A stretch of DNA of 64,000 nt from Lonicera japonica (GCA_021464415.1 CM038467.1:21980011-22044010); one strand, 5' to 3'. Positions 23,289 to 35,590 are shown, counted from the first letter of the stretch. Translations and numbers: made by a program. Notes: generated by a model from the letters alone, not told the origin.

Positions 23289-23945
23289 AATAGTGAGTCA
23301 ACAATGTATACTACGGTTTTCAACAAAAAAAAGTGTAGTAAATGAAGGATCCCCATAAGTGATCAAAAAATCAAAGATTAAAATATATATATTTGCAACA
23401 CATGCCAAATGTACGAACAATCTTTCAAAACGTATCTTAAATTACAATCATACATTTTTTATCATTACATTTTTCATGATCCAAAAACCATTACCCCTAA
23501 TTATATACTAGGTATTGCCCATGTCGAATAACACTAATTAAAAAAATATATTATATAAGACTACGTGTATTGTGTAATATGACATTATAAATTATAAGAG
23601 TACAAATTCATTTAACTAAATTTTATAATTGAAAAAGAAAATTGTTAACTAACTTAATTCAAAATAATTAATGATTTTCATCCAATATTAAATGCAAAAA
23701 TATATGTTAAAACATTTAAATAGTTGTCCGGAGTACATATTTACTTAAATTTATTATACAAACGCGTATAAAAAAATCACAGTACAAAATATCTAATGAT
23801 TGAATCAATGACGACTATCACTTGTCATAAATTTTTTTGTATAATTTATTACTACAATAAATCTTATTTTATAAATATTGATTAATAAATTTCAAAAACA
23901 TAAGCTTTATAAAATTTTGATTTTTTAATTTAAAGTTATGGCACT

Positions 23946-24861
23946 TGAAGGTGCAAATTATTAATCCAATTTATCCTGCCAACCACGAGCTGATACGTGG
24001 TCGTCCACATCAACAATTAGGCTTGCCTTAATAGGAGGAGCTCGGAGGAACCCTATTGGGTCACTATAAGAAGGATAGAGCCCCTCAAAGATTGGGCACC
24101 CGCTCGAGAGTTAATTACGAGCAGCGAATTGCGGAACTCGGGCTCTAGAGCTCTTTTGGCGAGCTCTGGAGCTTCCCCTCACCGAACCACTTTATTAGAG
24201 CGGTTGGCAGAAGTATAGGCGACTGTCACATCCCCTGCAGAGCACGTAGAACTCTCATCACCTTCATTAAATGCACACCAACTGCATTTAATACATCGAA
24301 ATTTATGGAGAAGCAACGTTAGAGTTGGTGATGATCAAAGCATGACCCTAAACCTGCTATAAGAACTATGGCCACACATTTCCTCCCAAACATATATATA
24401 TAATAAACATTTACTTCTTTCAACAACCAACCAAGTTCAACCAACTTAGCAACAACCAGACAAACAAAAGAAACAGATAATTAACTCAACAAGGGAGAAT
24501 CCAACATTAAATAGCAAGAAGATAAAAGAGAAATAAAAACTTAGAGCACCCAATATAACTCATAGAATAGAGAAGCCAGAACTTGCGTAACTCGAGTATA
24601 CTCTTATTGTAATTTTGTAACGATAAAGCAATTAGAGAGACTTTTGTGAGTTTGTAATAGTTGGTTGTTTATCATCAATATAAAGCAAATCGAGCTCCTA
24701 GTTCTATTCCACAGAAGAGAACTAACTCGTATCTTTATACGAGATCAACATCTTTTATATATCATTGACTATGTTGGTTTGTTGTATTTGTTATATCAAT
24801 CATTTGACCTAATCATTTGACTATGTGGTCTAAAATACCTTTTTAGTTTTTAGCACCAACA
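23946..24861 (+). mobile_element. Solo LTR 2 (916 bp) in the copy D flank
   Basis: Begins TGAAGGTGC and ends GCACCAACA (inverted termini). Flanks are GCACT (23,941-23,945) and ACACT (24,862-24,866), a 5-bp duplication with one mismatch. The copy B flank keeps the empty site ('ggcacttaattattt' near 10,115). A TA-rich promoter-like run at 24,391-24,406 and GC-richer text at 23,980-24,240 are typical of a plant LTR. It is unrelated to solo LTR 1. Confidence 0.85.
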
Positions 24862-26014
24862 ACACTCAATTATTTTTTGAAAAAACAATTGATGAGAAAC
24901 AGTGTAAAGAAGATAAGAGTAGAGATTTGAGTGTATGTTTTGTCACATTTAATGTCTATGATTGATTATATACTAGTTAAATACCATGTATGCCTTTAGA
25001 TTAAAGGATTGTAAAAGGTAAATATAATAGCCGGTCAAGTTTTGTGTTTTATAATATAATTCTAGGAGTAGATTTTATATGATTACCGTACCAAAACCTC
25101 TTTACCAAGTGTGCAGTCGAATTTCGGTATAGTAAAATCCATTACTATTATTGTACAGTACGAAAATGATAAATTTCCAAAAATCCAAAAGCACTAATTT
25201 TTCTAACTATTAATTTTAAAGAAATGTCTAAATAATGAACCCATTTTTATTCTTGCCTTGGGCCCTGATATCTACGAGCCGGCTTTAGCCATAAGCTGAA
25301 TTTATCACCTGTGCATTTTCTGACATTGGTAATTGTTATTTGGTCTAGTTATTTTGATATTCTGGTGTAGTTTATTACACATTGATAATTGGTATTTTTG
25401 TAATAAAAAAAAATATTAATTTTAATTTTTCGAAAAAAAATATTAATTTTAATTTTTCGAAAAAAAATTACACCTTGCTAAAATTGTGGTTTGTAAGAAT
25501 TAAAGAATGTTAACCGGGTAGTTAAGAAATGTTACAAATTGAACGAGGAAAAGGTTTGAGTCCCGCCGCTTATATCCCTTTCATTTTTGAATATTCGATC
25601 CTTACTTATCTCATGTACTAAAAATAAATTGGGGTTTATTTTAGAGTAAATTCTCCTGATGGAAGCAAAAAAAAAAGGCGCGAAAAAAAATGGAGTATTG
25701 ACTTCCATGGCCCAATCTTTCATTGGGTTTGGGCCGTCAAGTATGAAGAAAACAGAAGGGCTATTACTTGCTTTCAATTCTTTGGTTTGCAAATTTAAAC
25801 AAATAGCTAATACTTCCTTCGCCCCAATTTAAAAATAAATCTTTTTTAGATCTCTAATTAAGAGCCAAGTTCATATAAAAATTTATAATATCTATATTTC
25901 ATCATGACTATTTATCACATTAAAATAAAAAAAGAAATAATGACTTGTAATTTAATTGGAGGGAAAATATTAATGATACATATTATAACTCAATAAGCAC
26001 CAAACCATACTTAC

Positions 26015-26167
26015 CTTGAGGTCAAGGGTTGGCCTAGTGGTAGACAACCTCCACCCTTGCCTTGAGGTCAAGGGTTCGACTCATGGGGTGGGAGGGGAGG
26101 GTTTTTCTTTATTTGTAGGATTAAGGGAGAGACTTAGACCTCCCTTAATTTTATAAAAAAAAAAAAA
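26015..26167 (+). mobile_element. tRNA-derived SINE
   Basis: Has an A-box (TGGCCTAGTGG at 26,030-26,040), a B-box (GGGTTCGACTC at 26,072-26,082) and a poly(A) tail. A perfect 13-bp target duplication, aaaccatacttac, lies at 26,002-26,014 and 26,168-26,180. An unoccupied relative of the site is at 43,799-43,812 ('caaaccatacttgc'). Confidence 0.9.
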
Positions 26168-26550
26168 AAACCATACTTACATAACAAATACAGAATTTAT
26201 GCTGTTTAAAACATTGTTATAATTAATTTAATTCTCTTCGTCCCAAATAAATAGTCGTACTTTATGTTTTGTATAATATTTTAAATTAAAACTCTTATTT
26301 GAAAAATCATTGTTTAGATGTCATGATTGTTAAATATGTATTTCCTTCAATAAAATAAAATAACATAAATATTGACATGCTAAGTGTAAGCATTACAAAT
26401 TAGCATTTTGGATAGAAAACAAGAAATCTCAAAGGCAAAGACTGTGATAACGTAAATAAACAATTCATTGAGCGAACTTGTATATCACTATGCAAGAGCC
26501 CTAGTATTTTTTATATTATTATTTTTAATAATTAGCCATGGATACACCTA

Positions 26551-27376
26551 GGGGTGCAGTTGGCGCGTCGGATAAGGAGGTAGGATATGATAGGATAAAG
26601 GCCGGATAGGATAAGAGTCGGAATTAGTCGGATAGGAATTATGTAGGATATGATAGCAAAGGAATCAGTCGGATAAGGATTAAGCGGGATTGGACAGGAT
26701 AAAGATCAGTCAGATAAAGATTTAATCAACTTTGCATTTGATGCAGTTCCAGATTACAAGTTCAAATATTATATAATACAACTCGCTTTTCTTTTAAAAA
26801 TATATGCAATTTTAATTGCTGTGCACAATTTTTTTTAACTAATGCGATTCTTCTATTTATAAATAAGTTTCGTAAAAAACTCTTTCAGGAGAAAAGTTCT
26901 ATATCACATACAATATTTATGAACTAGGCATTAAGTACAATTTCAAATTATAATGTTACCCTTTTTTTCTAAAATTAAAGTTTCTTATAAATATAGTTGA
27001 GTTACTGTGATTTTGGGTGGTTGAAAATTTTCATTAATAAATTTGATTATTTAAAAGGTGTAAAGAAAAATATTAAAAAAAAATTAATTAAAAATTAATT
27101 TTTATATTCATTTTGTTATCCGGCAATCATGAGATAAAATAATACCACCTATAGGGGTGGTATATATTTATCCGGTTCTAAAAGGATAAAATGATATTAA
27201 TCCCGAATGCAATCCAGTCCCGTGTTGCGCCAAACGTGGGATAGGATTAAAATATCCTATCTATCCTTGCGACAAACACTTGACATGATATATTTATCCT
27301 ATCATTTCCGACAACAAACACCAAATAGGATTAATTAATCCTATCCTACTTCTAATCCCGCGCGACAAACACACCC
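26551..27376. mobile_element. Harbinger-like non-autonomous element
   Basis: 826 bp with terminal repeats GGGGTGCAGTTGGCGCG and the complement of CGCGCGACAAACACACCC. A 3-bp CTA duplication is at 26,548-26,550 and 27,377-27,379. Paralogous DNA in copy B (11,297) is an exact empty site. Sub-terminal 'taggatatgataggataa' motifs recur in both orientations. A second family member is at 55,077. Confidence 0.8.
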
Positions 27377-27696
27377 CTAGAGTTCAATTGCTGAGGGAGA
27401 AGAGGGTGGAGAAATTGAACCTGAAATCACTCCCCAAACTCGGAGAATTTTTACCCACGGTGAGACCCTTGTATTAGCACATAAAATAAAATTACGAAAA
27501 AATATGATTAAAAGTGTTACAGTGACAGTACAATAATGACAAGAAAATCAATCTTATCCCCAATATATAACATCTCATTTTGTACGTCGTGTCTTCCTAA
27601 TCATATAATTAATTTCTTGAACTAGAAGCATCAACTTCAAGAGTGAAGCCCCAGTGAGGCTTTGGGCTACTTGGTTACTGCTTAACGTCGGATGTT

Positions 27697-27958
27697 TCAG
27701 GAAATGGATTTTGTGATTCTTGAAAGATCTTCCACATTTATCTGTTGTGAATCAATCAAGTCTTGGATTACAGTCCTAAGAAGGTAACAGAAGTCGGTAT
27801 CGTGACCAGGAGTTTGATGATAGTCACAGTAAGCGTCGGGTTTCCATCCTTTCGTCACTTTGATAGAACCAAGGGGTGGGTTCACGTGATTTTACAATGC
27901 CGGTTGTCTTCAGTGCTGCGAAGGCATTGCTGAGAGGAGTACCAAGGTCGGTGAAATT
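27697..27958 (-). other. Gag-derived segment in copy D
   Basis: From 'NFTDLGTPLSNAFAAL', then after the extra base 'AYCDYHQTPGHDTDFC' and 'VIQDLIDSQQINVEDLS'. The knuckle is C-X2-H-X4-H-X4-C. It resembles gag of plant LTR retrotransposons and nothing in the HVA22 family. It replaces the second finger seen in copy C. Confidence 0.7.
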
Positions 27959-30900
27959 TCTTCGCTTCTTTACCGTCATGAATAACGAAAAGTCTTTTTT
28001 GGGCATTTTCCTTTTGGCTTTGAGCTCTTGGCACTTAGCAATGTGTTCTTTACCTTGAAAATGGGTATGGAGTGTTTTTTCGCTCATAGTGGTCACCTGA
28101 CATAAGGCACAAGTCCACTGTCCTTGAACTTTATCGGAAGAGGGAGGACAATAATTCATTTCTTTAACCTCCACAACTTCAGCTTTTCTCCTCTCGGTTT
28201 CCACAAGATTTGCAGTTACGTGCTTTACCTACAAAGGTGTAGATGGATAGAGATTGATTCCGTTACAAGTACATCATGTTTTAATATCAACGCTAAAGCG
28301 TTTTCCTTGTAACTGGTGGTCTGTGTTTGTTGGTATTTATGGAAAACACATTTTCAATTGATCTCTTTCATTTTTTTTCTTTCTCCGTTTGAATCGACAC
28401 ATATTACTGTTCTGATGGCTTTTTTGTGAGAAAACACTGTACTTACATCAGGTTTTTAAGCATCGTTAACAAAAACAGCAAAATTACCTTAGTTTTCGTA
28501 GCCTTATCTTTTTTCTCTGTATTTGCAGGTGCCTTGATCTCTTCCACATCAGGTTTTGCACCCTTTGACTGTACATTGATGCCAAGTGATAGGAGTAGCA
28601 GAGCAGTAATTAGTTCATTCAAAAATCAGGCATAAATCTTAATGTGCTAAAACCACATTCACTAAGCTAGTTTAATGTCACTGTGTTTTTTGAAAAAAAA
28701 AAAAAAAAAGGCACACAGAAACTGCATACTTAAGGATCAAATAAAATGCATACGCGTACCTCAATTGTTGAAGCCATTTCTTTTTTCTCTGTAATTGTAA
28801 CAGCCATTTTCTCGTCCGTGTCAACATTTGGTTTAGATACCTTTGAATGAAACAAATGTAGCATAAACAAAATGGAGAGATTGCAATGAAAAATGTAAAA
28901 ATAAAAGGTGAAATCTTGAGTTTTTGAAGTATCATTAACAAAAACAACAAATTTACCTTAATTTTCGTAGCCTTTTCTTTTTTCACTGTATTTGCAGGTG
29001 CCGTGATCTGTTCCATGTCAGTTTTTGTACCCTTTGACAGTAGATTGATGCCAAGTGCAAATAGTAGTAGAGCAGTAATTAGTTCATTCAAAAATCAGGC
29101 ATAAATCTCCATGTGCTAAAACCACATTCACTAAGCTAGTTTAATGTCACTATATTTTCCAAAAAAAGGAAAAGAAAAAGGCACATAGAGACCGCATACA
29201 AAAGGATCAAATAAAATGCACACGTGTACCTCAATTGTTGTTGCCATTTCTTTTTTCTCTGCAACTGTAACAGCCATTTTCTCTTTTGCGCCAAGATTTG
29301 GTATAGCAACCTTTGACTGAAACAAATGTAGCATAAACAAAAATGTTTAGAAACATTTCAATCATTGCTAATAAAAATTGCTAATTGCTATACATAAACA
29401 TAAATATGTATGTATATATGTAGTAGATTGAGGAATACCTTGTTAGCAATAAGTTCTTCCAAAGCTTCAGATCCATTCTCCTTAATGAATTTCTCGGCCA
29501 CGGATAAAAATGTTTCTTGAGTCTTGAGAAAAGGCTCGTTATCTTGCCTATTGGACCAATTGATAACTTGTAGGTTCAAATAGGAGTGGAAAAGAAGTAG
29601 GCTTTTGTAGGCAATATACGAGTGATCAAAGCGAGGTAGCACTAACCAGCATATTGCTACTATCTTTATGTAAGCCCATAGTGGACACCTGAATATACCA
29701 AGCTCATTATATGCAATAGGTTGTGAATAATCCCATGTTCCAAACATACATAACAATTTTAAAAGTATTAAAGAAATGATTGCATTTAATGTTGTAGTCA
29801 GCATATTGAATACAACTGTTTTAACGATGGCATGCTATCTCAAAACCAACAAAAAATATTAAATCGGTATAGTTGACGAACCCGTGTGGTTGTGGAAAGA
29901 GAGTGGCACACTTTCCGAGAAAAAATATGAGTATGTGATACCATGTCATCATTGTAACTGTTATATCGCATAATTTCTCATGTTGAAGAGCAAAAATATT
30001 CATGAACCTAGCGAAGCGCACAAAATTTCCAGAGTAGGTGAAATGCAAAGTTTAACCTAGCAAAATGATGTCTTTAGCGCATAAGGAAAATCGATTCGCA
30101 TTTTTAGTGTTAATTTTCCATATCACGATGGAAAGAAAAAGAAAGCAAATTGGGGAACCAGTGTTTACTATGGAAATCAAAGGATTACCATTCAATGAAT
30201 TTGTCAAACGTATGCTCAAACAGAGAAATCATAGAAAAGAGAATCCAATATGTAACCAACTTCCTCATACAATGCTTCGAAGTAGTCTCAATTGCTCGAA
30301 TCGAAGCAAACCTGAAAATCGCCAAAACCAATCAGTAGCATTAAACCACCTAACCAGGGCACCAAACAAATGGACTACCTTTAATTCATAATGTACGACA
30401 ACGCGATGCATCAATGTGATAAAGCGATACTCCTTTTGCTAGTGATCAGCGAAATGCAATTGCCAAATTGGAAATAACTTTTGATGAAGTAATTAATGCA
30501 ATATCTTCAAAAACATAATGTTCAAGAACAAATCAATGAATCATTTGCTTTGTCCTTGAGCAATATTAAATTGGTTATAGCATTTCCCTAATCACAATAT
30601 TGTTAGAGAGTAAAAATCATTAAAACTTTCAAATTAGAGAGAAACTTACAGAGGGTAGGCCAGAGCAAATATGGGCCTGCAAATACACCAAATATATATA
30701 TACACGTAAATGTACTGTGTGAATATGGATACCAACAGACACGTTAACACACCCACATATATATGGCGTCCTCTTGTCTTAACTACTGTCCTTAAGTTAA
30801 TTAACTAAGAACACTCAATTTCACCCACCAAAAAAGAGCACTCCATTTCCCGGGTAAATGAAATTTGGTGTGGATAATGAGTATCTTTACCAATTTTTTA

Positions 30901-31119
30901 TCAAAAAAAACTCAACCGAAAAATGGGTTCTTGTTATAGAATAAACAGATGAATTTTTTGTAAAAGAAAGTTTGATTGCTGAAAAGAAACAAAAACAAAT
31001 GAACATTTCTTGTTAGCTTGTTTCTGCTTAAAAGTGTGAAAATGAATGAGGGAGTGGAATTACCAGGCAAACAAATCGACGCATCTCAGTGCAAACTGAA
31101 GAAAACCCACAATACCCAT
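27697..31119 (-). pseudogene. HVA22-like copy D with gag-derived tail (frameshifted; possibly still expressed as a shorter protein)
   Basis: Minus-strand exons: 31064-31119, 30650-30676, 30189-30311, 29439-29688, alpha1 29230-29316, beta1 28957-29037, alpha2 28760-28846, beta2 28488-28568, last exon 27697-28228. The TB2/DP1 part is fully open (MGIVGFLQFALRCVDLFAW; WAYIKIVAICWLVLPRFDHS). Beta1 and alpha2 have lost their AG acceptors (CTG and CAT), although an AG six bases into each exon could rescue splicing in frame. The last exon has one U1-type finger (WTCALC...HFQGKEH). One extra base near 27,883 stops the frame at 27,824, before the gag-like knuckle. A protein of about 342-398 residues with the membrane domain and one finger is still possible; without the extra base the exon would continue to the stop at 27,697. 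Confidence 0.8.
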
Positions 31120-31410
31120 TTGAGAAAATTGCTCTATTTTGGTGCTTTCTTTCTCTGATATTACTTTAATTCCAAAAGCTACTGACTGCTCTGAGGCTTC
31201 GAATTTTGATAATTACTTAAGGAAGAAGTATTAAAGAGAAGGCAAAAAGGAGTGAGAGATATTAAAAATGACCCTTGGTTTTCCAATTAATTACAAAATT
31301 GTCACTCGTTTAGTGTTGTACGGTACTACTAAATTGTAGCTGGGGTTGACGGTCAATTATCTGGTCCTTTTGGACAACGTTCCTTCGTGTGACAGAAATT
31401 GTAGGAAGCA
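31120..31410 (-). promoter_or_regulatory. Promoter of copy D
   Basis: Shares the 'cccttggttttc...attaattacaaaattgt' block (31,268-31,310) with A, C and E. At 31,344-31,356 is 'ggttgacggtcaa', two W-box cores facing each other. 'acaacgttcc' (ACGT core) lies just beyond. No clear TATA box. Confidence 0.45.
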
Positions 31411-31532
31411 CAAAGGAAAGAAACGAATCAAGATAAAAAAAAAAAAAGTGTCCTTAAATATATTTATTAAATTCGTCTTTTCGCCCCCCTGAAATTTTGT
31501 AAAAACTTATAATTCACATTAGAACATCTACA

Positions 31533-31929
31533 ATAAAATTAAAATTGAATAATCAAAATAACTTTTGATTATATATTTAGTAAGTTGTTAAAGTTAACAA
31601 TGAAACTTTCTCAATGACTATTTTTTTCTCAATAACTAAATTTGTGTGGTTCATTATATTGATTTGCCACAAATTAATCCATTTAAATTTTGTTTCAAAA
31701 AAAAGGGAAAGATAGATTTAAATTTGAAAATATCATCTTTTAGCCAATAGAAATTAGTAGGGCCTCATTTGGTTATTAAAGAAAGTTGTGAACTTTGATT
31801 ATAAAGGGAGTATATTTGATTATTGGTTAAAATGTAGCTAACATTTGATTATACTATTAGGTAGTGTTTTAGTAGACATTGTTAAAATTAATTATAATTG
31901 TTATTTTAATTATACCATTAAAGATACTC
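31533..31929. mobile_element. Diverged MITE beside a Tourist-like element
   Basis: Starts AGAACATCTACAATAAAA and ends in 'ccattaaagatactctt', weakly inverted. It resembles the GAGCATCTCCA family at 1532. It is absent from the copy E upstream block. Confidence 0.4.
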
Positions 31930-31932
31930 TTA

Positions 31933-32254
31933 GGCATCGTTTGATTCGCAGATTTGAGAACTCAAAAAAGGAAAATCTTTCATTTTCTTTGTTTGGTTAG
32001 CACAAATTTCAGAAAAACTTTCTTAACAGAGGTGAAAGTATGGGGTAAAATTATTTCTTTCAAAACCTATGGGATTGATTTTTTCTTGTGATTTCCTAAC
32101 TTTTATTACAAAAAAATTGGACAATAATACCCCTACCTAAATACTTTATACGTTTTACCAAACACAAGAAATAAAATTTGACAAGAACTTTAGTTTCTCA
32201 CTCCCATGAAAAAGATAAGGGAATTAATTTTCTTTCCGTGAACTAAACGAGACC
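31933..32254. mobile_element. Tourist (Harbinger-like) MITE
   Basis: 322 bp with termini GGCATCGTTTGATTCGC and the complement of GTGAACTAAACGAGACC. A TTA duplication is at 31,930-31,932 and 32,255-32,257. It is missing from the matching place upstream of E (about 40,180). Confidence 0.8.
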
Positions 32255-33479
32255 TTAGTGGTGGTTGAATTTACTGAAATAATACAAGTACGATAAAGTT
32301 TAGTTGTTAAAATTAAAAATATTAAATAATATTAACTATTACATTAAAATAATAGATAAAAAAAATTTACATCATTCTTAATAAATTTCATTAAAATAAC
32401 GTATAAGTCATAGTACCTATGAAAAAAATATAAAATATTAATTGTAATAAATGCATTTTTTGCGATTATATTTCATTTAATCTATTACTAATCATTGTTC
32501 TTGAATGGTTATTATTCATATTAAAAATTTGTCTATAAAGTTTATTTTTATGAAATAGTTAAATATAAATTCTAATTCACTACACCAAAAATATTAAAAG
32601 ACCACTGCAATACTCAACAAGAATAGGTAAATTTGTTTACGCACAAACCCTGACTAAACTTATTCATACTCCTATAATTGAACTAACATCAAATCACCTA
32701 AAAATAAAACAATCTATGTTAAGCTAAAACTACACGTACCATCAATAATAAAGAAGTCTAAAAAAAAGGGTGTTCTAGATACCTTAAAACTTAAAAGGTT
32801 TATTGGTGGTGTTGTTGTGTGCATGAAATAACTCAACGCTCAGCTTAATTATGGAATAATTTAGTGCACAAAAATTAATTTAATAGAAAGTCATATAGAA
32901 GACAGTAGTACTTGTGCACTTTAGTTATGTCGTTATAAACATAGATAATGAAAATTATAACACGGGGAGATTTACTTGTAAATTTATCACAAATTTTTCA
33001 TTCTAACAACTTAAAACCGCAATCTTCTTTCTTTTTAAAAAATGTTATCTTTTGTGCAATGGGAAAATGAATTGAAAAAATAAAATAATTTTCATAAAAT
33101 TAAATTATTTATTAAAATATTTTGTTACTTTTGATTTCTATGATATCTAATTTTTTGGAGACTCAAGAAAACAATTTCCTTGCAAAATATTAAAAAAAAT
33201 AGAGATTTGTTTCCCAAACTATTTCCTTTCTTAATATTTTTTTACGAGTAATTTTAAAAATTTTAATATTGAAACAATAAAAGTACAACATACAATACAT
33301 ATTTTTATTTATTTATTTATTTATGACATATTAGGCATATGTTAAACACTACTTTTTTTTTACTTTGACATTGGATAACATAACATGAGTTTTATTGAGT
33401 TATGCATGTAAGCACAAATATAAAGATTGAACAAATTAAGAAAAATATAATGTTATTGTAAACATTATCATTCCGGTAC

Positions 33480-34474
33480 AAGTGAAAATAAAAGTGAGGT
33501 AAGGCGTATTCATCTCATATGTATATTCCTCATTATTGGTTGATAATATGTCTACCTATTTTTTGTGATTTTCTATCAAAAATATTAAGTGAGGTTGTTT
33601 ATCTACTATTACGTCTGCATAAGCTTGTACTAGATGGTAAGTTTCAAAAATATTCTTATCTTCTTGATTGACCTTTGTGATAATATTTCGGTAACATGTT
33701 CAAATTTGGAATTTTTGAGCTTTTGTTATTTAAAATTTTCTATTATTTTAATTTTAGCAATTGTTGTTATCTTTAATGAGGGGTAGTTTTGAAAATGACT
33801 TTATTTTTAATAAATTAAAATTTATTTTATCTTTGATTAAAAAGTTATATTTAAAACTAATCCTAAAAAAAGAATGCCCTTTGTTAAAAAGAGAGTAAGA
33901 GTCATTCAAAAAAAAGGCCCCTTAAATAAAGAGGCAATTGGGCATAAGGGATCATTACAATAACAACATAATTGCAAAGGCCCATTATAAATTAGCATTA
34001 TAAATTAAGGACATCATAGGAAAAAGACATTATACCCCTTCCTTATTTAACTAATAACACAATAACCATAAACATAATATCTCCCCCACATACACCTCCA
34101 TATAGCCCGACAAAGTAGGGGTGGGTTGGCCCCATTCATTTCACATTACGTAATCTAGTATTTGTTATTGTAAAATTTTACTTCAGCTAAACACGACTTT
34201 GTACAGAAATAATATATATTTAAAAAAAAGAAGAAGAACTAGTTCTTATTAATTAGCCGATGTAGCTGAAATTCTCAAACTACAGGGGCTGGCTATTATT
34301 AAACCATTGTGTACGTATAATGTTTCCAGTATAATTGCACCACATCAATAATGCACTGGTAATTTATTATAAGATCCCACTGGAAACAAATTATATATAG
34401 CCACGCCACATATTATTTTGCACAAGATCGATGTTTGTGCCAAATAACCATTTTTGTCCAAAGTAACTAATCAT
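33480..34474. other. Intergenic DNA, no gene seen
   Basis: Very AT-rich with dense stops in all frames. 33,900-34,130 holds repeats of 'cattataaattag' with no recognisable product. Confidence 0.5.
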
Positions 34475-34871
34475 GTATTTAGCACTAACCAGAAGGTGCT
34501 AAATGCATTTAGCACCTTCTGAACAACAACCAGAATATATTTAGCACTAACCAGAAAATACTAAATGCATTTAGCACCTTGTATTTAGCACTAACCAGAA
34601 GGTGCTAAATGCATTTAGCACCAACTGAACAATAACCAGAATGTATTTAACACTAACCAGAAGGTGCTAGAGCACCAACTAAAATGTGCTAAATGCATTT
34701 AGCACCACATGGACAGCAACCAGAAAGTGCTAAATGTATTTAGCACCTTCTGAACAATAGCCAGAAGGTGCTAAATGCACAACTAGAAGGTGCTAAATGC
34801 ATTTAGCACCACCTGGACAACAACTAGAAGGTGCTAAATGCATTTAGCACCTTCTGAACAACAACCAGAAA
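34475..34871. repeat. Palindromic minisatellite
   Basis: Interspersed units of about 40-65 bp. The core is GGTGCTAAATG followed at once by its complement CATTTAGCACC, a perfect 22-bp palindrome that occurs four times, plus three variants with one to three changes and one truncated unit. Linkers read like 'ttctgaacaacaaccagaa'. There is no coding and no second locus in the window. Confidence 0.85.
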
Positions 34872-35182
34872 GTTTCTAGCCATTACCAGCACCAAGCACT
34901 TGCATAACAATTGTCTAATCTCTGTCGAATCTATCGAAATTCAAGGATTAAAATTAAATTATGAAGAATCTACCGAAATTCAATCTACAAATTTAAAACA
35001 GTAGTTGTTTTAATTATCTTTTCCGATTGAATCTTTAGGCTCGATATTTATTCTCTAATTTCAATTGAAAAGGTAAAGATATATTAAAAAATTTAATTGC
35101 CCACAAAACAATTCGAGATGTAAAGCAAAGAAACAGTAATGTTTCCTTATTTATTGATTTTCCCCCACCATTTCAAGGCCAA

Positions 35183-35590
35183 GTGAACTGTAACCTCAAA
35201 TTAGCAGAGCTTCATTATATCTCCAGCATCAACCTCACCTTCCTCAACACCCACCACATCCACCGGCGACTTTTCCGGCACACGGATGCTCACAATCGTC
35301 GACACCTCACTGAAGATAACCCTCATTCCGCACCAGCTTGGGGAGTTACGTTGATGGGTGGCATTAGAGGAGTGACGACGAGATGGAGTTTTCCAGCGGC
35401 TTGACTCATAGATCCGATCGCCTTTGATGAATAAATAAATAAAACGAATAGAATGAATTTATATAAATGTATAGAGAGAGAAGGGGATTACGCTTTCGGG
35501 TTTGCCACTGATTTGAGCAACAACTTTGGTGACTTTAGAGAAGACGGAATCGACATAACCAATGGAGCAGAGAGGAAATCTGCGGCGAGA
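35183..35590 (-). pseudogene. GC-richer gene fragments, one resembling a MIF/D-dopachrome tautomerase exon
   Basis: On the minus strand 35,492-35,560 encodes 'VDSVFSKVTKVVAQISGKPES', which is 21 residues: VDSVFSKVTKV then VAQISGKPES, ending at a GT. From memory this resembles the first exon of plant MIF-like proteins, which has a '.TK.VA.I.GKPE.' motif before an intron. No catalytic start (Met-Pro) precedes it in frame. Further left, 35,183-35,330 has an unrelated open minus frame (MRVIFSEVSTIVSIR, then VPEKSPVDVVGVEEGEV) that I do not recognise. The segment is markedly richer in GC than its surroundings. It may be a transposon-captured set of gene pieces. Confidence 0.35.

Larger units (their letters stand above)
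23300..26550. repeat. 3' flank of copy D, duplicated from or to the copy B flank
   Basis: Aligns with 9,490-11,300 except where a solo LTR (23,946-24,861), a SINE (26,015-26,167) and short indels intervene. At 23,508-23,511 the minus strand reads 'GGCAATACCTAG', with further matches at 9661 and 43,390; this resembles a Helitron 3' terminus. No coding potential. Confidence 0.65.
31430..33480. repeat. Upstream block of copy D, duplicated upstream of copy E
   Basis: Matches 40,090-41,440 (for example 'ttagttgttaaaattaaaaa', 'aagaagtct', 'gggtgttcta'). D carries about 725 extra bases at 31,533-32,257, made of MITEs. AT-rich, no coding. Confidence 0.65.
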
